Shown here piece after piece: positions 54,117 through 60,876 of a DNA stretch of 64,000 bases. The stretch spans positions 42,284 to 106,283 of the forward strand of contig SYDY01000085.1 in NCBI GenBank assembly GCA_005801425.1, written 5' to 3'. The DNA is from Bdellovibrionales bacterium (GTDB lineage Bacteria > Myxococcota > XYA12-FULL-58-9 > SYDY01). Each line of letters opens with the position of its first letter. Position 1 is the first letter of the stretch. The notes beneath the pieces were generated by a model. That model had not been told where the DNA came from. It ran no database searches and saw nothing but the letters and a program-made list of their open reading frames with translations. The position numbers and the translations under genes are program-made.

Positions 54117-55553
54117 TCAATCCCTTTCCAGCCGTCCCACCAGAGACAAACTAAACGACGCCCCCATGTATTTCATGTGGGGTTGCACCTGAAGATGGCA
54201 ACGGTACCATCCCGGCTCATCGGCGATATCTTCCACATGCACTTGGGCTGCGCGCAAAGGCCTGCGTGCACGTACCGATGGCGTGGGATTTTCCATGTCA
54301 GCCACGTATTGCTTAAGCCACACATTGAGTTCTCGTTCGATATCGCTTCGCTCTTTCCACCGGCCTATTTCTTCCCGTTGCAAAACTTTAAGATAATGCG
54401 CAAGACGCGAAATAATAAACATATACGGCAGCTGTGCGCCAAGGCGCGCATTCATCGACGCCGCGTTGCCTTCGGGGGTATTGGCAAACATTTCGGGTTT
54501 GTGGGCCGACGTCGCCGAAAAGAAGCAGGCACTGGCCGAGTTTTGTTTGGCGGTCATGGGGATAAATCCCGCTTCGCTCAACACAAATTCACGGCGATCG
54601 GTGAGCGACCATTCAATAGGACATATAGGCTCAAGCGTTGCGCTATCAAGCACCGAAGGCACGGGAAGTTGTTCTACCGCGCCGCCCGCATGAGGACCTA
54701 TGATATGCAAGCACCATCGATACATTGAAAAAGAACGTGTCAAACATGCGGCCAAGGCCATGGAGGCAGATCCCCATAAATTTTCTTCGGGCTTTCTGAA
54801 TGACTCCCAATAGGTGATGGTCTGTTTTTTGGGGCTGTGGGGACTGTACGGTTCACGCAATCGAAAACGCGGTAAACACAAACCCACGTAGCGCGTATCA
54901 TCGTTTTCGCGAAATGCACGCCATGAGGCATATTCGGGTCCCTGAAAGAGTGCTTCGAGATCGGTGTCTGTATCAAATTCGGCAAGGTCATTTACCCCTA
55001 AAAATCGTGGATCTGCATTGGTTAAAAAAGGTGCGTGGGCCGCACGTGCCACGCGTGCACATTGCCCAAGCAAACGCATGTCGCCGTAAGAAGGTGTGAA
55101 CCCAAAAGTCGTGCACAATGCAGCAAAAGGCTCACCTCCGTAGGTTCCATAGGCATCCGCATAAACAGTACGGTACAAAAAGGATGTTTCCATGCTTCCC
55201 GAGTCGTCAAAATCCTCAGCAATTTCATTTTTGGAAACATCAAGAACAGCAACGCGAATATTTTGTGATGGATCAGATCGTTCCATGAGAAACGCAATGG
55301 ATCGCCACGCCGATTCCAAGGCTTGAAATTTGGGATGATGCAAAATTGCGTCAAGTTGTTGGCTTAAACGTGTATCAATTTCGGCAATGATCCCATCCAA
55401 CGTTTCTTTGTTGATGCAAACAGGTGTGGGTGATTGTTCAACGTGGGCGGCCATGGCGCGAAGACCATGCATGACCATGTTGGCGGCTCCGCTATCCGAC
55501 GGCAGCAAGGGTTCAAAGCAGGCCATGTGATTTTCTGTAACCACGGGGTTCAT
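54117..55553 (-). CDS. tssC: Type VI secretion sheath protein TssC (VipB)
   Basis: The large sheath subunit (478 aa), which with TssB forms the contractile tail sheath in the cytoplasm. Family marks: IDTRLSQQLDAILHHPKFQALE, a helical segment with ESAWRSIAFL, RFRENDDTRYVGLCLPRFRLR and the C-terminal beta domain with WYRCHLQVQPHMKYMGASF. Length is usual for the family. It is coupled to tssB by an ATGA overlap and is the last gene of the operon; hcp or tssE, which often follow, are absent and a hairpin-element pair comes instead. Confidence 0.93.
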   Translation of the reverse strand: MNPVVTENHMACFEPLLPSDSGAANMVMHGLRAMAAHVEQSPTPVCINKETLDGIIAEIDTRLSQQLDAILHHPKFQALESAWRSIAFLMERSDPSQNIRVAVLDVSKNEIAEDFDDSGSMETSFLYRTVYADAYGTYGGEPFAALCTTFGFTPSYGDMRLLGQCARVARAAHAPFLTNADPRFLGVNDLAEFDTDTDLEALFQGPEYASWRAFRENDDTRYVGLCLPRFRLREPYSPHSPKKQTITYWESFRKPEENLWGSASMALAACLTRSFSMYRWCLHIIGPHAGGAVEQLPVPSVLDSATLEPICPIEWSLTDRREFVLSEAGFIPMTAKQNSASACFFSATSAHKPEMFANTPEGNAASMNARLGAQLPYMFIISRLAHYLKVLQREEIGRWKERSDIERELNVWLKQYVADMENPTPSVRARRPLRAAQVHVEDIADEPGWYRCHLQVQPHMKYMGASFSLSLVGRLERD

Positions 55554-56020
55554 GACGCACCTCCTTCGATCAAGACACGTCGTGTGTTGGGATCCTCCAA
55601 GTGCGCTTGCAATTCACGTCGAAAAGTTGGCTTGCTTCCCACAGCCGATCGTACGGCCATAAGGCCATTGCGAAGTGTGACCAAGGTTTTCATCGCTTCA
55701 ATCGATGAAAGTAAATGCTCAGGTTCAAAATCACGAAGCGAGGCAAACGAAAGCGATAGGCTTAGTTCGCTCCCATCGTTGTTGATATGATTTGGGATCT
55801 CCATGGACAACGTCGGTTTGATCGTGCCGATGGCATCATCGATGCCAGCCTTGCCCAATGCGATTGATTTTCGATCGCGAAGTGGTGTCGCAGGCGTGTC
55901 ACCCCGCAAATCACCCATGACCAAAAGCTTGAGCGGAATTTCAACATCCCGTGCGGCACCGTCGGTTTGGGTGCTGTAAACAATATTAACCCGTTCCCGG
56001 GGCTGTTCATGATGGCTCAT
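55550..56020 (-). CDS. tssB: Type VI secretion sheath protein TssB (VipA)
   Basis: The small sheath subunit (156 aa). MSHHEQPRERVNIVYSTQTD, PLKLLVMGDLRG and the conserved helix with LRNGLMAVRSAVGSKPTFRR match the family, where DxLLRR-like tails contact TssC. The start at 56020 overlaps the tssM stop (ATGA), so I prefer it to the in-frame ATG at 56056. It overlaps tssC by four bases. Together with TssC it builds the tube-surrounding sheath. Confidence 0.92.
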   Translation of the reverse strand: MSHHEQPRERVNIVYSTQTDGAARDVEIPLKLLVMGDLRGDTPATPLRDRKSIALGKAGIDDAIGTIKPTLSMEIPNHINNDGSELSLSLSFASLRDFEPEHLLSSIEAMKTLVTLRNGLMAVRSAVGSKPTFRRELQAHLEDPNTRRVLIEGGAS

Positions 56021-57918
56021 TGTGTTTCCTTGATCTGCGCAAAAAGAGATCGCCACGGATGCTTTGCGCTTGAAGTCATCCGAAGTTGAAAATCGATACT
56101 GATGTCTTGCCAGGTGATCCGCACGCCCTCGTCAATGGCAGAGGCATGACCGCGATCGACAAGTCGTAAAAAACTCCATGGACCCGTGCCTTCCATGCGT
56201 TTTGTGTGTTGGTTGCGTCCTTTAACAACTATCACTGCCGGGCTCCCAGCACGCCAATGCCATTGCATCCATCGTTCAGGACCCCCGCGATAGGTATGCA
56301 TGATGTTGCCATCGCCCAAAGAAATTTCCCCGTAGTGTGGCGAGGCCACGGGACGAAATGTTAACGCAATGCCTAAGCTTCCACCCGTAAGAAAAACGTT
56401 CTTCAATACATTTAACCGTTTGCGAAACATGGTCTTTTCGCTCGATTTTGGATGGGACTTTTCCCATTGTGAAACATTATTGAATAATTGAGACAATGCA
56501 TTGGGATCGCTGTCTGCTATCGAAGAAATAAACGGGTATCCTGAAACGATCGATGAAAGTTGGGGTGCAATCGATGTTTCCCAAGAATTTCTTTCTGTTT
56601 GTGTTTTCGCATTATCCACGGGCGTTTGTGAAAATGTTGCAATCAAATCCCCAAACACGCCGCATAAATGCGTGTCCAATAAAGCCACGCCTTTATTCGC
56701 AATCGCTTGCTCATACGCAGGCAATGCCTCAATCACTTGGGGCAAACATCGCACGAGGGGTGCAATGTCTTCTGGGACCGCCTTCGCCTCGTTTCCTAGT
56801 GATTGTTGCAAAAGCACAAGATTTTTTCTCAAAGGCGATGTGGACGCATTGCCATAACTCTCCCATGGATCTTTAGGCACGCCGAGAAGCATGCGTATGG
56901 CATGTCGCATGTCATCGGCATGGCGAGATCCAAATGCAGAATGTTCGGTTCGCACAAAACGATGGTCTTTCCCTCCTAAAAACGTCAATGCATGAATTTC
57001 CTCAGGAACATCATGCTTTTGAAAGATTGAGAAATAGAGATCTTCGTTTGTAATTTTCAGTAACGAATAGGATGCAGGCGCTGGCAACGGCTGCTTTAAG
57101 AAATCGAACACGTGGGGCGAACCCCAGTTTTTGGCATAGGCCTGTGCCCGATGATTGGGGGCATAGGCTTCATGCAATTGATGCAGACGCCATGCTTTTA
57201 ACACACGCTCTGCGAAATATTGCGAAGGCATGTGCAAGGATTCTTGAATGCGTTGCTCACCTATCGCGATGCGCTCTTGCAAAATATTTTCTTGCACACG
57301 TGTTGCCAATTTTTCACGAAGCTTGGGGAGCTGTGCGCCAAATACCATATGTGTCCAAAGGCTTGGTTGTGTGCCACCAGCGGCTTCCACGGCCAATCGC
57401 CAATGTCTCGGGTGGGTTGCATATTCAATATTTCGTACAAGCGCGATTTGTATCGCCGCAACAGCCACAAGCACCAAAACAATAAAAATAAAAGGAAGCA
57501 AGAAACGTTGCTTGGGATGATTTCTTGTTTCGTATGCCATGGCGGCCATGTGGATCCATAGAATACGTCGTGATCCATTTTCATCGATGGCATGTGTGAG
57601 CGCCCACTGCCAGAGAGGATCTGATATTTTTTCTTTCATGGGCAAGCGAAGACTTATATGCAACACGCGCATCGCATGCGATGACCAAGCCTGGGGTTCT
57701 ACAAAAAGCACACGTTGCGTGGTCGCAAGAACAAGACCGTCACGGCATTGATCAAGGATCACAATGCGATAGGTGAGCAATCGCCAAATGCCGACCATGG
57801 AAAGAAGGGTTGCGACAGATTTCTTTGTGTCGCCGTTCTGGCGTGATCTTGCGCGCATCGTTCTTTTGAAGATTACCCAAAAGCAGGCGAGACTTACCAC
57901 CGAAATCGCTGGATTCAT
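56017..57918 (-). CDS. tssM: TssM/IcmF-like protein lacking the NTPase region
   Basis: An inner-membrane protein of 633 aa, far shorter than ordinary TssM (about 1,100-1,200). The N-terminal anchor (residues 4-17, AISVVSLACFWVIF) and a second helix (LLPFIFIVLVLVAVAAIQIAL, about 140-160) enclose about 120 cytoplasmic residues with no Walker A motif. The periplasmic part (about 165-633) ends with IcmF C-terminal features, including GPWSFLRLVD and ITWQDISIDFQLRMTSS. The start at 57918 overlaps the previous stop (ATGA). TssM joins TssJ and TssL in the membrane complex. The assignment rests on gene order, the helix layout and the C-terminal domain; the gap from the family norm is real. Confidence 0.75.
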   Translation of the reverse strand: MNPAISVVSLACFWVIFKRTMRARSRQNGDTKKSVATLLSMVGIWRLLTYRIVILDQCRDGLVLATTQRVLFVEPQAWSSHAMRVLHISLRLPMKEKISDPLWQWALTHAIDENGSRRILWIHMAAMAYETRNHPKQRFLLPFIFIVLVLVAVAAIQIALVRNIEYATHPRHWRLAVEAAGGTQPSLWTHMVFGAQLPKLREKLATRVQENILQERIAIGEQRIQESLHMPSQYFAERVLKAWRLHQLHEAYAPNHRAQAYAKNWGSPHVFDFLKQPLPAPASYSLLKITNEDLYFSIFQKHDVPEEIHALTFLGGKDHRFVRTEHSAFGSRHADDMRHAIRMLLGVPKDPWESYGNASTSPLRKNLVLLQQSLGNEAKAVPEDIAPLVRCLPQVIEALPAYEQAIANKGVALLDTHLCGVFGDLIATFSQTPVDNAKTQTERNSWETSIAPQLSSIVSGYPFISSIADSDPNALSQLFNNVSQWEKSHPKSSEKTMFRKRLNVLKNVFLTGGSLGIALTFRPVASPHYGEISLGDGNIMHTYRGGPERWMQWHWRAGSPAVIVVKGRNQHTKRMEGTGPWSFLRLVDRGHASAIDEGVRITWQDISIDFQLRMTSSAKHPWRSLFAQIKETQ

Positions 57919-58280
57919 GGTTTTCTCTCGTTGAGGAATAAAGAGGCCAAAGAGACATTGCGTGGCAATTGCAATCCTCCAGCGAGTGCAACGGCCAGAG
58001 CATGGCGTTCGATGGCGCATGCGCTGGGGATCAGTGCAAGAAGCTCAGCCCCTGCGTTGAGTGTATTGCACCAGGCAAGTTGATGCGGGATACTGTTTTG
58101 CGCTGCATTATTGTGTTGGTCGGCAAGCGCAGTCATTGCAAGCAATATGTTGCGCTCGGCACTTTCTGTGATACGCGCATTTTCCATCTTTCTTTTTAAT
58201 TCGGATAAATGCGCGTGGGTGTTTTCCGGAGTTTCCAAAAGTGAAATCACGGTACGTGTAATAGACTCAAACATCATCAT
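57915..58280 (-). CDS. Unknown 121-aa protein of the T6SS operon, at the TssL position
   Basis: A soluble helical protein of about 119-121 aa with no membrane helix. GGAG precedes three consecutive ATGs, and the third (58274) has the best spacing. Ala/Leu-rich helices (ERNILLAMTALADQHNNAAQ, CAIERHALAVALAGGLQLP) make up most of it. It lies between tssK and tssM, where tssL (dotU) sits in ordinary tssJKLM clusters. The ALAD-like helix is faintly TssL-like, but the family's TM helix and length (about 200-250 aa or more) are missing. It overlaps tssM by four bases. Either a reduced TssL or an unrelated accessory protein. Confidence 0.55.
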   Translation of the reverse strand: MMMFESITRTVISLLETPENTHAHLSELKRKMENARITESAERNILLAMTALADQHNNAAQNSIPHQLAWCNTLNAGAELLALIPSACAIERHALAVALAGGLQLPRNVSLASLFLNERKP

Positions 58281-58287
58281 CTCCGAT

Positions 58288-58467
58288 GGGCTCGGAAGAC
58301 AATAATCTGTTCGCTACGAACGCATCTGATGGTGCATCTTGCGGCTTACGTCCTCGCTCCCTTTCTCGCCGTAGCGCTGCTACGACTCGGTCGGTCGCTG
58401 TGGGCGCACTCGCAATCTGCACCATCATATACGTTCTCGCATGAACATTTTATTGTCTTCCGAGCCC
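58288..58467. repeat. 180-bp hairpin element spanning the end of tssK
   Basis: An inverted repeat with perfect 18-bp outer arms (GGGCTCGGAAGACAATAA at 58288-58305 and its complement at 58450-58467), further matching arms (TGATGGTGCA at 58327-58336 and 58418-58427) and an imperfect GC-rich centre. The right arm encodes the last 14 residues of TssK and its stop. The left arm ends eight bases before the first ATG of the next gene. Confidence 0.8.
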
Positions 58468-59621
58468 AATTGAATTTCAAGATCCCACGATAAATGGCTG
58501 TGCATGGGCGCGTATAATGCGAGTGTTCCTTGCGTGCGCGCCGCATGCCAAAGTGCTGATGTGGTGTCGATTAAAAAACGAAATTCATGAGGTGTCTGTG
58601 ATGGCATGCTCTGAATGGCGATGCCGGGTTGGCCTTGGCGTCGCAATCGTTCCATGGCGTCGGGTGGCGCCAATTTGATGGCATAAAGTGTGGGCTCGCA
58701 TGCTTGCGTCGAATTGCGCTGACATACCGCAAAAATGTGGGCGTCATCGGCGATATTTTTTGGAATGCGCGCATGCAATGTTCCGTCAGGGGTTGCAACA
58801 AAAGCCTCAGGCGTGGGCCTCGCTGTGCGTGCCCGCGTGATGTGATGATGAAGCATTGACATCATGCTTTCTAATGCAATGCCTGCCTGTCGATCATCCC
58901 AAGCCTGCAATATGCTATGTTCCCCCAGGACACCGAGTTCTGCGGCCAAGCGCATCAAATCAAAATACACATCCCTTGGAGGAATGTGTGTGTTTTGAAG
59001 TCGATGGATAAGAACTGCCACGGTGGGCCATGCACAACGTACCTGGCGCAGTTGCGCCAGAATGCTTAATAGTTTTTGTTTGAAGTGCGGGACTGCATTG
59101 ATACATATAATGGGCGGAATAAACGCTGTATCCAACGTATGATTTCCTGCAACACCCAAAATCCGAACAAGGGGCAATGCGTTGGGCTCACAAGGCGTTG
59201 CATGAACAATGAGTTTTGTCTTCGGTGTGTGGATGGGAACTGGGATGGCATTTTCGGGTGTTGCGAAACGATCAACCACTGCCACATCGCGAACATGCAT
59301 GCTTTCTTCAAGCGTGAGCGCAATCACAGCATTGGACGTATTTTTCAATGTCAGTGGGGCAGGGGTGAGTGAACTTCCACGGTCGATCACCAGAGGTATT
59401 CCACCTGGCAAAATAGCCCGCAGATGGGTGAGTACCAAAACACCACGTTGCAACGCTTCGTGATCAAAAGCGACTGCCGCAATCCCGGTCGCATGGGGAT
59501 GGGCTACATGATGTAAGCAAGCCATGCGTTCGCGAATGAGCCGCTGCGCAGTTTGAAAATGTTGGGGCATGAGCATCATGCCATCGCACCATGCAACTTC
59601 GGATAAACACGTCATGTTCAT
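58425..59621 (-). CDS. tssK: Type VI secretion baseplate protein TssK
   Basis: A baseplate subunit of 398 aa that links the baseplate to the TssJLM membrane complex. The N-terminal hallmark SEVAWCDGMMLMPQHFQ (TssK: V-x-W-x-E-G-M-x-L-x-P-Q-H-F-Q) is present. Middle and C-terminal parts are of the family type (HFKQKLLSILAQLRQVR, LGVLGEHSI, IKLAPPDAMERL). The start at 59621 overlaps the tssJ stop (ATGA). The last residues (GSEDNKMFMRERI) lie in the arm of a hairpin element and may be element-derived; the protein is somewhat shorter than most TssK. Confidence 0.9.
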   Translation of the reverse strand: MNMTCLSEVAWCDGMMLMPQHFQTAQRLIRERMACLHHVAHPHATGIAAVAFDHEALQRGVLVLTHLRAILPGGIPLVIDRGSSLTPAPLTLKNTSNAVIALTLEESMHVRDVAVVDRFATPENAIPVPIHTPKTKLIVHATPCEPNALPLVRILGVAGNHTLDTAFIPPIICINAVPHFKQKLLSILAQLRQVRCAWPTVAVLIHRLQNTHIPPRDVYFDLMRLAAELGVLGEHSILQAWDDRQAGIALESMMSMLHHHITRARTARPTPEAFVATPDGTLHARIPKNIADDAHIFAVCQRNSTQACEPTLYAIKLAPPDAMERLRRQGQPGIAIQSMPSQTPHEFRFLIDTTSALWHAARTQGTLALYAPMHSHLSWDLEIQLGSEDNKMFMRERI

Positions 59622-60052
59622 GGTGCTGTTTCCATACGCAACGACGGCCCTTGCACCCCAAGCACGCCTGTTAAGGTCTGACCACACGTTGTTATTTGCT
59701 GCACGGCAAGCCATCGAAAGCGTCCTGGTTTGCGTAGGAGTGCAGCCATCACCACACGATGGTGTTCGGAGGTTATCGCAAGTGTCGTCGTGTGATTTTC
59801 TTCGGGATACATTTGGTGCTCAACACCCTCGTGTAAAATACTGTCCCAAAAGGTATCGAAATCCAGAGGTATGGGATCGTGATCTGGGAGGGCCCAAAGT
59901 CGTACCACCGTGGGGGTGGGACGTCCTTGGGCGCTCGGGTTGATCATCGGGTCCGCGCGAAGGCGTACGTGGGCAGTGCAGGAGCCTTGAACACGTGGTA
60001 TGCAGGCCGAAGCACAAAAGAGGGCCACGACAGTAAGCCATATTCGAATCAT
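59618..60052 (-). CDS. tssJ: Type VI secretion lipoprotein TssJ
   Basis: An outer-membrane lipoprotein of 144 aa with signal peptide and lipobox SAC at Cys17. TssJ forms a small beta-sandwich that holds the TssM periplasmic part. Features fit: short size, TVVRLWALPDHDPIPLDFDTFW (the usual strand and loop), and a beta-rich rest. Function is assigned by size, lipobox, the RLWAL block and its position before tssK. First gene of the operon tssJ-tssK-(121 aa)-tssM-tssB-tssC, all on the minus strand with four-base overlaps except across the hairpin element. Upstream, 60053-60207 holds the shared region with infA. Confidence 0.85.
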   Translation of the reverse strand: MIRIWLTVVALFCASACIPRVQGSCTAHVRLRADPMINPSAQGRPTPTVVRLWALPDHDPIPLDFDTFWDSILHEGVEHQMYPEENHTTTLAITSEHHRVVMAALLRKPGRFRWLAVQQITTCGQTLTGVLGVQGPSLRMETAP

Positions 60053-60167
60053 GGGAAGGCGATATGCACATTGCGTGCCTATCGTTTTTTTGTCTTCTGG
60101 GGGTTTGCTGTCGCATATTGACGCGCTTCTGTGCTAGACAGCGACACGTTCACGGTTTTACGTGTGT

Positions 60168-60186
60168 GGCAGGTTCATGAACCGCC
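60168..60186. repeat. Degenerate REP palindrome upstream of infA
   Basis: GGCAGGTTCATGAACCGCCC resembles one REP half with several changes. It lies 21 bp before infA, in the 155-bp intergenic region with tssJ. No promoter I would vouch for was seen there. Confidence 0.55.
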
Positions 60187-60207
60187 CTCATCATTTCTGG
60201 AGGTTCT

Positions 60208-60426
60208 ATGTCAAAGGAAGACGGCATTCCGGTTGAAGGCACAGTGATGGAGCCGCTGCCCAATGCTATGTTTCGTGTAAAGCTTGAGAATGGCCATGTT
60301 GTTTTGGCGCATGTGTCTGGAAAAATGCGAAAGTTTTTTATTCGTATTATTCCAGGCGATCGCGTGACCGTGGAACTCTCTCCCTATGATTTGAGCCGTG
60401 GACGCATTGTCTATCGCGCCAAGTAG
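60208..60426 (+). CDS. infA: Translation initiation factor IF-1
   Basis: A 72-aa OB-fold protein that binds the ribosomal A site and aids initiation. The sequence shows the family blocks [39 protein letters not shown] and [14 protein letters not shown]. The ribosome binding site TGGAGG is eight bases upstream. Length is exactly normal. It stands next to a transporter gene with a gap of nine bases, so they may be co-transcribed. Divergent from the T6SS operon. Confidence 0.97.
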   Translation: MSKEDGIPVEGTVMEPLPNAMFRVKLENGHVVLAHVSGKMRKFFIRIIPGDRVTVELSPYDLSRGRIVYRAK

Positions 60427-60435
60427 AGTTCTCCC

Positions 60436-60876
60436 ATGAATTCAGGCATCGTGTGGGCAGTGCTCTTGGGCTTTGCTGCGGTATTGCAGGGCATTAGCAA
60501 TCGTTATGTCTCTATTGCCTGGGGTCATGCCAATGCAACGATGCTGAATATGACCATCACGGTGGTGCTGGCAGGGCTTTATGTCATGGCTGTCCGCACG
60601 GGCACTGTGGTGGAACTTGGATTTGCTGCGTCCGACCGGACGGTGTCATTTTCATGGTGGTGGCTTATCCCTGGCTTGTTAGGCTTTTTTATTGTCGCGG
60701 GCATTCCCTATGCCATTGAAAAAATTGGTGCGGGCACTGCGTTTATTCTCATGGTGGCAGGGCAGGTTATTTTTAGCATCGGTTGGGATTGGTTTCGCGG
60801 AGAAGCAGATCTTAGCCCCTCTAAAATTGTCGCTGCGGTTCTTGTGATCGTAGCGGCGCTGCTTGCTGCGCCCTAA
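60436..60876 (+). CDS. DMT-family small membrane transporter (YdcZ/DUF606-like)
   Basis: An inner-membrane protein of 146 aa with about five helices. The N-terminal helix has ILLGFAAVLQGISNRYVS-like character (VLLGFAAVLQGISNRYVS) and the later segments WWLIPGLLGFFIVAGIPYAI and IGAGTAFILMVAGQVIFSIG fit the DUF606/YdcZ group of the drug/metabolite transporter superfamily. Substrate unknown. It follows infA by nine bases and is convergent with the outer-membrane gene, overlapping its stop by four bases. Confidence 0.85.
   Translation: MNSGIVWAVLLGFAAVLQGISNRYVSIAWGHANATMLNMTITVVLAGLYVMAVRTGTVVELGFAASDRTVSFSWWWLIPGLLGFFIVAGIPYAIEKIGAGTAFILMVAGQVIFSIGWDWFRGEADLSPSKIVAAVLVIVAALLAAP

Noticed and set aside
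53976..54728. Long open frame on the plus strand opposite tssC
   Set aside because: It is antisense to a clear TssC and partly inside the hairpin element; no domain or ribosome binding site. Shadow frame.
58285..58443. Short plus-strand frame through the hairpin element with GSEDNN at its start
   Set aside because: It arises from the inverted copy of the tssK end; no start signal and repeat composition.
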